DNA of 64,000 bases from Siphonodentalium dalli (GCA_032622095.1 CP136067.1:122487030-122551029), one strand, 5' to 3'; positions 18,863 through 30,500 are shown, counted from the stretch's first letter. The notes: generated by a model from the letters alone, not told the origin. Numbers and translations: made by a program.

Positions 18863-19234
18863 ATATACAGAATGACACCAGCATATTAATGGGTTTGTTG
18901 ATATGGCACTGAGTGCCAACATGGAAGAATGGAATGAGAGCGCAAGTGCCTTAATATCGACAATCCCATAAACACCCATGTCATTCTGTTTTTTATGACA
19001 GGACACCCATCCTAGAATCTGTGAATTAAAAGGTTTACAAGGTTTATTCAGTTCCTGTTTCATGGTTGTGGCGAATGTCATTTAGGTTCTGTGACGTCAA
19101 CAGGATGAGTATGGAACATATGTGGTATACGGATGTATACATGTAAACACGACATGCCAATAACACTGTACTGTAATTCTGGGAACATGTGTGTATTAAA
19201 CTCTGAAATATTCACTGCCGTTCATGATTTTTAT
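18863..19234. other. No gene recognised
   Basis: An open frame on the minus strand here starts in flanking sequence and runs into the MITE-A arm. I see no domain and treat it as fortuitous. Confidence 0.35.
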
Positions 19235-19765
19235 GTGTTTACCCATACCATAGTATGGTAAACATGGTGTCGATGTCCGGATTGACCACTCGTCGTTAGT
19301 CCATCTGTCTGTCTGTCTGTCCATAGACACTTTACGCATGGTGCGATAACTCAAATATTTTCTATCTGATCGGAACCAAATTTTGTATATGAATTTCTCA
19401 GCACAAAAGACAGATCGAATTCGAATATGGGTTTGATCCGACTATTTTTAACTGAGTTATGGCCTTTTTTCAAAAAAATATTCACTCTTAAAAAAAAAGA
19501 AGAAAAAAAAAACTATTTAGATTGAATTCCTTGCTCAATTTAACAAAACAAAACAAAAATTATAATAAATAAAAATATAATAAATTTTTTGTTTTTTTTA
19601 AATTAAAAAAAAACATTTTTTTTAAAGTTAACAAAATTTAAAAAAACACCATTATAACTCTGCCAAGGGTACCCCGAGTCACCACACTTAATTTGGTCCA
19701 AAATCTTGTGTTATGTACTGGTAAATTTGTATGGAGCGACATTAAACCCAATTCACTTATCATCG
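19235..19765. repeat. Dispersed repeat, same family as 47445-48165
   Basis: TTTACCCATACCATAGTATG, GTCCGGATTGACCACTCGTC, a GTCTGTC tract, GCGATAACTCAAATATTTTC, TTTTGTATATGAATTTC and CTGAGTTATGGCC are followed by an A/T-rich gap. The 3' block is CATTATAACTCTGCCAAGGG, ATCTTGTGTTATGTACTGG and GGAGCGACATTAAACCC. The copy at 47445 has the same order, so both halves belong to one unit. Confidence 0.85.
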
Positions 19766-20086
19766 GGGAGACCCCACTATAAAGTGAACTTTGGTTAAAA
19801 TTACTTACGACATACCGATATAGCACTCGCTAATCCTTGCCACTCAAGATTTCCGTGTTGATTGGCCCACATTGAATCACTCTCTCAAATAAATTGCCAC
19901 ATGTTCAGTATTTTGGTTATCCATCCACACTCCACCGATATCACTCACTGCTTGTAATTCGTTTATAACAATTATGCTGTTTTTGACTATTTTGGATACA
20001 AAATTTCTGAAAATAACTTCTTTTTGGATGGTTATTTGTTATTCTGTTCGGAGCACCTCATCGGAGTGTTTCACATCACTTTAATC

Positions 20087-20410
20087 TAGATCAAGAGCAT
20101 CCAGAATTAAACCACTTGAAGTACTGCTCACTTAACCTACAGTAATGCTCTAAATAATCAACTCCTTAAACACAGCAGAATTATGGGTAACTTTTCAGGA
20201 TTTAATCGGAAATATGGCTTGTTGCCGAGAGCTTTCCGATGAATGGCAACAAGCCATATTTTCGACTAAATCCTGAAAAGTTACCCATAATTCTGCTGTG
20301 GTTAAGGAGTCGATTATTTAGAGCATTGCTGTAGATCACGAGCATCCAGAATTAAACCACTTGAAGCACTGTTCACTTAACCTAGATCACCATCATCCAT
20401 AATTAAACCA
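20087..20410. repeat. 51 bp tandem repeat, 2.5 copies, split by MITE-A
   Basis: TAGATCAMGAGCATCCAGAA then TTAAACCACTTGAAG and CACTTAACC occurs at 20087-20137, 20332-20382 and partly at 20383-20410 (TAGATCACCATCATCCATAA). The MITE-A at 20140 entered exactly at the TA that opens the second unit. Confidence 0.92.
20140..20331. mobile_element. MITE-A with left-centre deletion, inside a tandem repeat
   Basis: 192 bp. The left arm ends at GGCTTGTTGCC and the right arm is complete. TA stands at 20138-20139 and 20332-20333. Removing the element and one TA restores CACTTAACCTAGATCAC, matching the next unit junction at 20375-20390. Confidence 0.94.
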
Positions 20411-20828
20411 TGGTCCTTAATTGGATCACAGGATGGGGTACATTATTTTAACTTAAATATGTATTTTAAGGTCATACCTGTTGCTTTTAATTAATTTAAG
20501 ACGTGGTTAAAAGCACTATGGTGGTTGTGATTCATAGTTGTTCGTGATTTCATTTGGCCATGGTTCAGAATCAACCCATAGGATACGTGTACTCTTGTTG
20601 ATTCAGAAAATTCCTGTAATGGAGTTGTTAAATAGAGTTATTGCCCTTGTACAGTCCCTCAATTGTCGGGGGGAGCCAGAGGGACCAACTGCCCCTGATC
20701 CCCTCCACTAAGGAGGAGTCTTTCATAGAACGGCAAGAAATACATGTATGTTGTATATCAGTTAAAACATCATCAATTGGTATATTATCTTAAGAGAAAA
20801 GTAAACCGATTCCAGTAGCTTAACTCTG
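20411..20828. other. No gene recognised
   Basis: Unassigned sequence. CCCTGATCCCCTCC and neighbouring runs give no coding support. Confidence 0.3.
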
Positions 20829-20988
20829 CACTGTTGCAGTATTAAAGACCCTGTGCCAGTGCATTCTCGTATATATGCAAGTCTCCCATGCATTGGCTTA
20901 CAAGGTCAAGGTAAATATTGTTAGGCCAATGTATTCTTCTCTACCTGTATATGCTAGACTCACTATGGGAGAATCACATACAGTAATC
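20829..20988 (+). mobile_element. TTAA-3 fragment interrupted by MITE-A
   Basis: CACTGTTGCAGTATTAAAGA, decayed hairpin arms (GTGCATTCTCGTATATATGC, GCTAGACTCACTATGGGAGA) and the TTACAAGGTCAAGGTAAATA linker. It stops at CACA-TA where a MITE-A starts. Confidence 0.72.
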
Positions 20989-20990
20989 CC

Positions 20991-21094
20991 TAAATAATCG
21001 ACCCCTTAACCACAGCAGAATTATGGGTAACTTTTCAGGATTTAGTTGGATATATGGCTTGTTGCCATTCATCGGGAAGCTCTCAGCATTACTG
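20991..21094. mobile_element. MITE-A single-arm derivative
   Basis: A complete left arm (CAGTAATCCCTAAATAATCG to GGGAAGCTCTC) is joined to just the last nine bases of the right arm (AGCATTACTG), with TA at both edges. It is an internal deletion that kept both tips. Confidence 0.88.
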
Positions 21095-21366
21095 TATTTA
21101 AGCAAATTTGAGGTGAACGACCATTCAGTTCACCTGGAGGTTATCTAAAATGAAAATGCTGCGAACGAAAAACAGGTCGTGCCAAAGTTTTATAAATGTA
21201 GGTCTCGCGATAACTAATTCTCACCTTAATTTTTGCTCAATCAAGTCCCAAAATGAGACATTCAATTTATTATGGTAGTTCAATGAGTTGCCCATCTGTA
21301 GTTAATAATACCAGTTGTAGTGATTATAACAGTTTGTGTAACTCTTCTGCTAACCTACATGTATGG

Positions 21367-21472
21367 TGAGAGCTTTCCGATGAATGGCAACAAGCCATAT
21401 TTCCGACTAAATCCTGAAAAGTTACCCATAATTCTGCTGTGGTTAAGGAGTCGATTATTTAGAGCATTACTG
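21367..21472. mobile_element. MITE-A right arm only
   Basis: GAGAGCTTTCCGATGAATGG through AGAGCATTACTG, then TA. No left arm precedes it. Confidence 0.88.
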
Positions 21473-21623
21473 TACATGTGTAATAACCCCAGTTACTGAG
21501 TCAATTACTTTGGGCAGTACAGTTCCTTCATATTTGTTTATATATCTGTACTAAGAATGATCATAAAATATCACTGTATGTGATACATGTATATATTTAT
21601 ACTGCATGAGCACCAAGCCTTAA

Positions 21624-21857
21624 CCCTTTGAGTGCCAGGGGCCGATATTATCGGCCCTAAACCTACACAATAAGTCTGTTAAAGAATATAATAAAATATA
21701 TTAAAATTGTAAAAAATTGTAAAAAAAAAAAAAATTGTTAAGCCAATGCATTCTCTTATATATGCGAGGCGACCTATGGTCGACTCGCATATATAAGAGA
21801 ATGCAATGGCACAGGGTATATGGGTTGATACAAAAATTGGACCTGGCACTCAAAGGG
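21624..21857 (+). mobile_element. TTAA-2, short form (234 bp)
   Basis: The ends CCCTTTGAGTGCCAGG and CCTGGCACTCAAAGGG are perfect inverted repeats between TTAA at 21620-21623 and 21858-21861. The interior has GGCCGATATTATCGGCCC (itself a palindrome), GTCTGTTAAAGAATATAATA, an A run and one approximately 69 nt palindrome. Confidence 0.95.
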
Positions 21858-21861
21858 TTAA

Positions 21862-21896
21862 CAAGTCTGAGTTTATTGTGCCTGCCATTTGCAGCC
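21862..21896. mobile_element. MITE-B left-tip fragment
   Basis: CAAGTCTGAGTTTATTGTGC then CTGCCATTTGCAG starts directly after the TTAA of the preceding TTAA-2. It has the same AAGTCTG variant as the copy at 22196. Nothing further of the element is present. Confidence 0.7.
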
Positions 21897-22161
21897 ATAT
21901 GGTGTACCTATATGATTAAACAAATTTCCATTTCAATAATGCTCTATTCTGGACGTTTTACCCTCTCTGCCTTTGCCATTATGTCCGATGTCCATGTCTA
22001 ATTGCAGGGGAACCTGATAATTTTAAGACCGGATGAGACCCTTGTTCAATGAGTGTAGTGGTGCTTGTGGATTTGATTTCAGGTAGAACGAGAGTAATAA
22101 ATTTACTTTCTGTGGAGAATGTTGTGGCATGTTAACATGGTACCTCCATTAGGCTGTTGTC

Positions 22162-22666
22162 AAAAAGTGGCCTCTTCACCTCAAGCATTTGTCTGCAAGT
22201 CTGAGTTTAGTGTGCCTGTCATTTGCAGAATGAAGTCCCGAATAGTGGGCTAGCATCACTAAATTCAACCTCTGGGCACTTTATTCTGCTTAGGTCTCAA
22301 CTGCTATGGGAGACGTCACCTATGATCAGATTGAAGTTCCCCAGTTGAAGTTGGTGATGTTCACCCATTAGTCACCTCGATTATGCATTTTATCTTCTTC
22401 AAATTAGTGGATATAGCAACTTCCCAGAAGGGAAAAAGTAACTAAAAACTATGTTAATTTAAGACCGTAGATATTTCCTAGAAGATGAGGCCTAAGCAGA
22501 ATGAGGTCCCCAGAGGGTGAATTTGATTATACTACAGTATCCCGCTGTGCGGGGTAGCATCACTACATATAAATTCACCTGGCCTCTGGGGACCTCATTC
22601 TGCAAATGACAGGCACACTAAACTCAGACTTGAAGAAGTGGCCACTTCATCTCAAGCGTTTGTCTG
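22162..22666. repeat. 34 bp direct repeats flanking a MITE-B
   Basis: Positions 22162-22195 and 22633-22666 (AARAAGTGGCCWCTTCAYCT then CAAGCRTTTGTCTG) differ at 4 of 34 positions and abut the element ends exactly. Confidence 0.92.
22196..22632. mobile_element. MITE-B long form
   Basis: 437 bp. Both tips carry the private CAAGTCTGAG / CTCAGACTTG variant, so here the two ends match. The left hairpin has lost part of one arm (GAATGAAGTCCCGAATAGTG); the right hairpin has small insertions. Confidence 0.92.
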
Positions 22667-22812
22667 ACAAATAATTAACAAGTACGTTTTCTCAGCTGGG
22701 TGCGAAGCAATGCAGGAAACATAGCATAGAGCCAGGTGTGTTAAAAAAATCTCAATGAAGTCTGAAGTACACTGAGAGTAGCTGCAAACACCAGTAATTT
22801 ACATCATATCAG

Positions 22813-23345
22813 TTGTGTTGAAACGACTAGGGTATTTCGCTGTCGATTAACCCTTTACCCAACAGAACGGCCCTGTGCCAATGCATTCTCTTATATATGC
22901 GAGTCGACCATAGGTCGCCTTGCATATATAAGAGAATGCATTGGCTTAACACATATTAAAAATTATAAAATTGTCAAAGAATGTAGAAAAATATTATAAA
23001 AATTGTTAAAAAATGTAAGAAAAAATTATAAAATTGTTAAAGAATGTTAGAAAAAATGGTATAAAGTGTTAAAAAAGATTTTTTTTAGGCCAATGCATTC
23101 TCTTATATATGCGAGGCGACCTATGGTCGACTCGCATATATAAGAGAATGCATTGGCACAGGGCATAACTGTAACCATCACATTGTGGTCAATGAACCGG
23201 TTCCAATGATATCCATATTTGTATGGTGTTATTGAGACAAACCGAAGATATTTTAGGCTGTTGAAGCTTTATTTGGGCGTTTTTGGCCGTTTTGTTGGGT
23301 AAAGGGTTAATCGACAGTTAAAAATGAGTCAAAGTCGACTAATCG
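22813..23345. mobile_element. hAT-1-like left end, split by TTAA-1
   Basis: GTGTTGAAACGACTAGGGTA then CGCTGTCGATTAA, resuming after the insert as TCGACAGTTAAAAATGAG and GTCGACTAATCGACA. It resembles the ends of the element at 44708-45634. No right terminus is found, so the copy is truncated. Confidence 0.55.
22851..23306 (-). mobile_element. TTAA-1 with expanded linker (456 bp)
   Basis: TTAA stands at 22847-22850 and 23307-23310. The linker between the two palindromes holds three tandem versions of ATTATAAAATTGTTAAAGAA instead of one, which explains the extra length. The target reads TGTCGATTAATCGACA once the element is removed, a perfect palindrome. Confidence 0.93.
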
Positions 23346-23944
23346 ACAACCCCCATTCCCATGGAAGACTTCCATTTTACTATGTGGCTATTGATTACTA
23401 AATATACGTTATAAGCATGGTGTCTGAAGTGAAATAAAGATCACAAGCGCCCCGGAGGCTGAGTGTGGTGTTTATTACACTTATAAATCTGATGCTGTGT
23501 TTATAACATATTTATGACACCCAATCAGCGTGAGAAACTTACAATCAGTGATGAGTTTCTGTTAACAATTAACCGTGTGGTCAGTCTTACAAACATGGTC
23601 CGGTGAATTCCAATCAATACCCCATGGTGGGTATTTCACCCAGATTGTTCAACAAATTGCATTTACTGGTATGCCTAATCACGACATTTCAATTTACTTT
23701 TGGAATAACTAGAGAGCACACTAAATTTCTACTCTATTGTGCATTATTCCTACATATCGGATTTATTTATTCCATACATTCCAAGGCAGATTTATAATAT
23801 CACAAAGAGCACTTGTGACAAAGTTCTTCAATGGGGTCCGGTTACTGAACTTTAGTTACCGATCTGAAATTTTAGTATGGCATATACTCAGTATATCCTG
23901 GTCAAGGCACAGCAACGAGTTGTGGGATGGGGTACATATACTAC
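23346..23944. other. No gene recognised
   Basis: Short overlapping frames (23603-23952) have no recognisable domain and no splice framework that I can defend. Confidence 0.3.
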
Positions 23945-23949
23945 TGGAA

Positions 23950-24960
23950 TAAGCTTGTCCAAGCTTTTATTCCTATATTTTTTGGTCAATTATTTTTAAA
24001 CTTTGCACAGATATTTAGTGACTTGAGAACCTGTGCACCTGCGATTATTAGGCTTATCAGACTTTTTTGTGGAGTTATCCCCCTTTTTTTTTACTTAATA
24101 AATTTCTCAAAATGAATCATTTTGTCAGAGCTTTTATTCCTACATTTTTCTTTTTCTGTCATTTTTAGCTCAACTTTACTTTCTAAAGTTTGAGCTATTG
24201 CCATGGCTTTGTCGTCCGTCATCCGTGTGTGTGTGTACGTGTGCGTGATTCGTCAACAATTTCCTTTAGCACGGGCAACAGGTCGTATCTTTGGTCGGAT
24301 CATTATGAAATTTGTCATGGCTATTAATATTGACATGTAGATGGGAACGAGTCATTTTGGGGTCGTTCGGCCAAAAAACATGTCCGCCAGCAGCCATCTT
24401 GGATTTTACTCTTTGCATGACTAAATCCTTTGGTACGGGCTACAAGTCGTATCTTTGGTCTGATCATCATGAAATTTGTCATGGATGTTAACACTGATGT
24501 GTAGATGGGAACGAGTAATTTTGGGGTCGTTCGGCCAAAAAACATGTCTGCCAGCAACCATCTTGGATTTTACTCTTTGCATGACTAAATACTTTGGCAT
24601 GGGCTACAAGTCGTATCTTTGGTCCATTCATCATGAAATTTGTGATGGATGTTAACAATGATATGTAAATGGGAACGAGTCTTTTTGGGGTCATTCGGCA
24701 AAAAAACATGGCTGCCAGTGGCCATCTTGGATTTTACTCTTTGCATAACTAGGCCTTTCAACTTTCCACATTCCTAATCACCCCATTGACTGTAACACAT
24801 GAAATTATTCCCTTTCCAAGTTGAGCTACAGTGTCATTGACACTTTCATTTTTAAAACTTGGTACTGATATTTAGTACCGAGAGTATCTGTGCACCTGCA
24901 ATTATGAGGTCTGGAAGACCTTTTTTTTTGGTGGAGTTATCCCCCTCTGCCACTGCATGG
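23950..24960. repeat. Two tandem copies of a 180 bp repeat, second split
   Basis: AGCTTTTATTCCTA, CTTTGCACAGATATTTAGTG, CTGTGCACCTGCGATTATTA and GTGGAGTTATCCCCCTT occur at 23963-24090. They occur again at 24129-24166 plus 24854-24945, with the element at 24167-24845 inserted between. Confidence 0.8.
24167..24845. mobile_element. AGCTCAA...TTGAGCT repeat, 8 bp target duplication
   Basis: It starts AGCTCAACTTTACTTTC and carries TTGAGCTACAGTGTCATTGA at its right end. TCATTTTT is duplicated at 24159-24166 and 24846-24853. A 164 bp internal unit (GTCGTATCTTTGG at 24282, 24446 and 24610) repeats three times, each with CATGAAATTTGT, GGGAACGAGT and CATCTTGGATTTTACTC. No transposase frame is present. 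The superfamily is not recognised. Confidence 0.75.
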
Positions 24961-25328
24961 GTATCCTTAGTCACGTTGGGACAGCCCACCTCTAGGTTTT
25001 ACTGCCATGTACTATTACACGTATAGAAGTTTTATAGTATTGGCTCCTGGCGAACAGCTCTCAAACCCTTTATTCAGCTTGAAGTAGCATTCATGTGCAT
25101 TGTGTTGTTCTTCTGACGGGCATCAATTTGTTGTGCATTATTAAGGTTGTCGGACCATTTATATTGCTAGCATCGTTATGTGCAGTGCACAGATCTAATC
25201 CCATTTAATCAAACATTAATGAATCGTTGATAGTTAGGTACTGCAGACACAATCAATGTTAATTGTGCACTTCCGCAGTTATGAAAAAAAAATAAATGGG
25301 GGAAATAATTATATCGAAGCTATAGTAA
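24961..25328. other. No gene recognised
   Basis: Unassigned; nothing repeated elsewhere in the window apart from the duplicated target just downstream. Confidence 0.3.
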
Positions 25329-25885
25329 ATAGGCCACATAGAATGTTATGTAAATAACCTGTGCGTACTTCACAAACAAGCCCCAGTTTAGTGTGTCTGT
25401 CATTTGCAGAATGAGGTCCCCAGAGGGTGAATTTAGTGATGCTATCCCACATAGCGTGCTAGCATCACTAAATTCACCCTTTGGGGACCTCATTCTGCAT
25501 GGCCTTATCTGCTATGGGAGACATAGACTCAGATTTGAAGTTCCCAAATGGTGAATATTGTGATGTACACCCATTGGGAACCTCGATTATGCAATGTGTC
25601 GTCTGCCAATTTGGGGATATAGAGAAACAAAACTAATAACGAAATAGAATCTATGTGAAGAAGTTTCTATAGAAATTTGATAATAAAGAAACTTTCCAGA
25701 GAAGATGAGGCCTAAGCAAAATGAGGTACCTAGAGGGTGAATCTAGTGATGCTAGCCCGCTATACAAGATAGCACCACTAAATTCACCCTCTGGGGACCT
25801 CATTCTGCAAATGTCAGGCACTTAAACTCAGGCTTGTATAGGCCATGTATAATGTTATGTATATAACCTGCGCCTACTTCACAAA
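25329..25885. repeat. 48 bp direct repeats flanking a MITE-B
   Basis: Positions 25329-25376 and 25838-25885 start ATAGGCCA and end CTACTTCACAAA or GTACTTCACAAA, with 6 differences in 48 and no gap. The left copy abuts the element exactly; the right copy begins one base after it. Confidence 0.92.
25377..25836. mobile_element. MITE-B long form
   Basis: 460 bp. The left end is CAAGCCCCAGTTTAGTG and the right end CTTAAACTCAGGCTTG. The interior is of the GTGATGTACACCCATTGGG class with TTCTATAGAAATTTGATAAT. Both hairpins are preserved. Confidence 0.93.
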
Positions 25886-26059
25886 ACTGGTACAATAAGT
25901 CCTTGTGGTTGACTGAGGTTAATCACAGCCTTGATGTTAATTGCTTTGAATTTATGTTCAATTCAGCTGCTTTGTGGCGAGACTCAACATATGTTCAAAG
26001 CCTATCCATTAACATGTGACATTAATGTTACATATTCCATGGAAAGTCATGGTCTTTAA

Positions 26060-26403
26060 TGCATTCAGGACGGGAGCTGCGCTGGTGCAGAATTAAAGTT
26101 CCTGTGCCAGTACATTCTCTTATATATGCAAGGCTCCCTATCTCGCATATATAAATGAATGCACTGGCATACAAGGTTGAGGTAAATATTGTTAGGCCAA
26201 TGTATTCTCTTATATACGTGACGTTCCCTATTAGAGACTTGCATATATAAGAGAATACTGTGGCTTACAAGGTCAAGGTAAATATTGTTAGGCCAATGTA
26301 TTCTCTTAATACGCGAGGCTTCCTATGGGAGACTCGCATATATAAGAGAATGCATTGGCACAGGGTTTTCACAAAATTTCAGGAATCTCCAGTCATGGGA
26401 GAG
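26060..26403 (+). mobile_element. TTAA-3, most complete copy (344 bp)
   Basis: TTAA stands at 26056-26059 and 26404-26407. The left end TGCATTCAGGACGGGAGCTG and the right end CTCCAGTCATGGGAGAG are imperfect inverted repeats sharing CATGAC-GGAG. The interior has CTGGTGCAGAATTAAAGTTC and three hairpin units of the ATTCTCTTATATATG type separated by TTACAAGGTCAAGGTAAATA. It closes with CACAAAATTTCAGGAATCTC. Confidence 0.85.
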
Positions 26404-26573
26404 TTAACACACACTCTTTATTTTTTCAGCCTTCTTAATTTAGATTGTTTGACTTCGGCGATCCACTATGGCATCCCTTTATCGTGGCACAGTTTGCTTC
26501 AGCAAATGGCTTCGGCATTTAATTCCGTAGCTAATTATGAGGACTGTCTTTTTAACCATTTCTTTACTAACTA

Positions 26574-26744
26574 TAGTAATGCCCTAATAAATCGACTGCT
26601 TAACCACAGCATAATTATTGGTAACTTTTCAGGATTTAGTCGGAAATATGGCTTGTTGCCATTCATCGGAAAGCTCTCAACGAGAGCTTTCCGATGAATG
26701 GCAATAAGCCATATTTCCGAGGTCGATTAATTAGAGCATTACTG
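26574..26744. mobile_element. MITE-A, right arm internally deleted
   Basis: The left tip reads TATAGTAATGCCC (C to T at the first base). The left arm is otherwise complete. The right arm jumps from CATATTTCCGA to GGTCGATTAATTAG. TA lies on both sides. Confidence 0.88.
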
Positions 26745-26800
26745 TAGATCCATTAGGAAATTTTCAGATGATTAGTTCAACAAACAAATTGTATTACATG

Positions 26801-27236
26801 TATAATAATAATAATGACCAGTTTTATATAGCGATTAACCAATTACTTGCTCAAACACGCTTGGTACAATATTACCCCAGTCATTTGTACAAGCCAACCA
26901 ATGAACCAGCTGCAGCCATTGTATGTACTGCTCTAGTTTGATCAGAACATGCTCTGATACTCATCAGTATGACAAGCTGACTGGTACTCGTTTAACTCAT
27001 GAGTGATGCGAAGCCGACACAGTACGAGCGACCTTGCTCAAGGGTCACAACTTGGTGCGGGTTTTGAAACAGCGAGCATTTTGACAATTGCACATTGCTC
27101 AAAGCAGCCAAGCCACTGCTGTGTGAAGACCCAATGACCGGCGATGCGCTGCAAACCCATATCGATGTGTTTACAGTGAATACATGTACAAGTCTGACAC
27201 GCTAACCACTGGATCATTTCATCTGTCTCTTTACTG
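26801..27236 (-). repeat. Possible LINE/SINE-type 3' end starting with (TAA)n
   Basis: TATAATAATAATAATGACCA then GTTTTATATAGCG looks like the inverted 3' end of elements that finish ...CGCTATATAAA...(ATT)n. Further in are TTGCTCAAGGGTCACAACTT and GACACGCTAACCACTGG, motifs I associate with widespread invertebrate repeats. No frame is recognisable. The assignment is tentative. Confidence 0.35.
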
Positions 27237-27248
27237 TTTCTGTTTATA

Positions 27249-27431
27249 CACTAATGCCCTAAATAAACGACTCCTTAACCACAGCAGAATTGTGGGTAAC
27301 TTTCCAGGATTTAGTCGGAAAAATCACAGAGCTTTCTGATGAATGCCAACAAGCCATATTTCCGACTAAATCCTGAAAAGTTACCCATAATTCTGCTGTT
27401 ATTAAGGAGTCGATTATTTAGGGCATTACTG
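27249..27431. mobile_element. MITE-A with central deletion
   Basis: 183 bp. The left tip CACTAATGCCC has one change. The left arm stops at ATTTAGTCGGAAAAATCACAG. The right arm is nearly complete (CTGTTATTAAGG). TA flanks are present. Confidence 0.87.
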
Positions 27432-27528
27432 TAAATCCTGAACATTCCTCCAATTGATTAATAGAATATTCCATTGTATATTTTTTATAACTGGGTGGGA
27501 GAATCCATTTAGTAAAGAAAGGGTTAAA
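27432..27528. mobile_element. TTAA-4 right-end fragment
   Basis: TTCCATTGTATATTTTTTAT, AACTGGGTGGGAGAATCC and TTTAGTAAAGAAAGGG then TTAA at 27523-27526. It is the inverse of 7505-7600. Confidence 0.65.
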
Positions 27529-30500
27529 TTAATGGGTTTAATTGCTGGGTCACTTCATTTGCAACAACTCCATGTTGCAATATGTTGCCACACACAGGAG
27601 TGGCACTGGGACATTTATTATAGCAAATTTTAACTTGCAATACTACGCCTTTGTTATGATTTCCTGATTAAAATGTATCCAGAGCATTAGTTTATGTGGT
27701 ATAAATATGTCCTTCACCTGATAGCAATCTCGCTTCACCTGAAAAAGGGTAGTCCCCGTCTGTACCTTGATTCTCTTTTAAGCCTGATTATAGCCTGTCT
27801 GTTATGTGTCATGTTGCATATTCATTAGTAACTTGTTCACACTCTTCTCAAACCAAGAAGACACTACAAACCAAGAACAAGCTTAATTAATTAATCACTA
27901 CCATGAGCTGATACGCTGCATGTTAAAATGAAATTTCTGCTGGGTATAACGATTATAATTGGTTAAGTAAGAATATGTCAGTTAAATGCATAAAAGTAAA
28001 CATTTTAATGAAAATATCTATGTCTACTGTAGACATTTTAAGTATAACATGTTATTTAAAACATATCTGGCATTTTAAAACTTGTTCTCTGTAAATTTTA
28101 CAGCACATATGGAGTGCAGTACACTTCTGATATCTCTTAGCGGATTGTTTATTCAATATCAAAATATCTGTCAGATCTGGCAGTTTTTAAATTTTCCAGT
28201 CCATTGATAATTTAATTATGTTGTTCATGGACTCGCAATAGCGCTTGTACGCATTGAGCTCCCGAGTACGTCACGAATAATGATATCATATGCTAAAAAT
28301 AGATTTTCGGACAAACTTTACCACGTGTTTGAGAACGCATGCATTTACACTATGTGTGAGATTGAGAGTGGGTCTATAAAACTAATTGTAATTTTGTTAT
28401 CTTTCTTTCGTAGTTTTTACGTGAAAATTTACACATATATCAGGGATATATACTTCTTCCAGAATATTAAAAAACATTTTCAGTTGCTCATTGTATTTTT
28501 TTTATTGTTTACGACAAAATAGTCGAAGTCGGGAAATTCATAAAACTGCGGTATAAACTACCCAGTGTTTGCAGTGTTAGAAAACGCCCAATCAAAATAG
28601 TTCTTTAGTAATTGTTTACACCAATTTGTTTTTCAAAGAATATAGAGTAAACATAGTCCTCTCGAAATATCGAAATAATTAACCCACAGACAGCCGACAC
28701 CACCGACAATTAATTCGCGCTTCACACCTCAGACTTTGTCAGAGTGTCCGACGAAAATGAAAGTTATCTGTCTAAATGTCCCATTTTCGTGTCGAATGGT
28801 GATATAAACCTCATTTGTCAGGTGCATGGATAAATATGATTATTATATACCATATACGGATTTTAAAACGCTCTTTAATAATTTCGTATTTGAGCTGTCA
28901 TAAACAAACTCTATAATTTCTATTCGAAATGGCCCCGTTTTTTGGTTAATTTGTGACTGGATGCCTCGCTCGAAGTACGTTATTTTACTATATAAAACTT
29001 CATTGTGTCGCTGAAAGTATGGGACAATCAATATATAAGGCATATCTTTTGCCTGTATACGATAAACACCAGGTCATACATTTCAATCCACCAGATCTGC
29101 ATCAGAAACGATTTGACGATAACATTAGCACCAAGATGTTCCCGAGCATGAGACATGTATGTGTCCTTGTTTACATTAAATCACTCTTACAGGTCCCGTA
29201 ACAACAATGTTTGGTTGTAACCATTGTTTTTATGAACGAAGAAAGTCATTTTGCCTCAATTTATAGAAACTGAATTTAATCTCACCATAAATATTTTGAG
29301 TAAACCATCTGCTTGTACTAATTTAACTTTTTTGTTATGTAATTGATAATATTTACCTGCCCATTATAGAAGGCGCCATGTACACTTTAATGGCCAATAA
29401 TGGGGCTGAATATGTCATTGTCGCATGGTTACTGTCAAAAAGAGACCCAGGATCTCAAAGTATCACCAAACAACGGGAATTTTATTTAGTCGTCTGCTAT
29501 TAATATTGGTCCAACTATCAAGGATGCGGAATTGCGCTGTCAGTCAGGCTCAAAGCCGAATTAAATTTCGTTGATATTTCACTCAGATCACAAACAAATT
29601 ATTATTATTATTATTATTATATATACATTTAAAACGCATTCCACAATAAATTTGTTTCAATGCGCGTACATCGAGTGGTTAAACATCTAATTATTTAAAA
29701 CACACGAGCAACAAAGATAAAATGTGTAGCTGATAACAGACAAGTTCAAAATTCTCATAGGATAAAAAGATGACTTGAGGTAAAAAATTAACCTGATGAA
29801 TAAGATTAATATCGTTCTGAAAAAACTCAGATACAAAGTTTTGGTGTAGTTATAAACTGAAACATTTTTTTATCATGTACGAGCATATTGACTGCCTCGC
29901 AGCGTTATGGTAGAATGTTATTCAACTAAGAATGGTATACTTTACAACAGGAAGCATGCACCAGAATTTATTACTTGACAAACCACGAAAAATGACACTT
30001 GCGAAAATAATGTAATTTACAGTAGTGTTATATATATCGAAGTTCTCGGCGCTGTCAGGAAGACAATACATGATTTTGGCCATGACACCGTCTGGATAAA
30101 GTATACATTTCTATTTGAAAACCACTGCAATTTACAATGTAAAATGAATATGTATATGTATACTTTTATCTAATAAATCATCATACATTCGGCACATCCA
30201 CGCACATTCGTACATCGAGTGACAGAACGCATGTTAATGTTTGTCCGAATCTCCAGTGCCTCGCTGTGAAATTAATTATTTTTAGAACAGATGGCCAATG
30301 CGTACAAACGCTATTGCTATTTGTCCAACATTTTGATTTTGCTTTCGAGAGTCAATTATTTTAGTCAGTAATCTTGGCATGAATTAATTGGTTAAATATC
30401 GTCTGTTTTGCATAAGTATATCAGCTTCTTACATGCAATGTCTCATCAAATGTTCCTTCCACTTTAACTTGCTGATTTAAGAAGTTCTTAGTTAATTAAC

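Noticed and set aside
26801-27236. tRNA-derived SINE with promoter boxes
   Set aside because: GACACGCTAACCACTGG is suggestive, but no A/B box pair at proper spacing could be defined; left as a tentative repeat.
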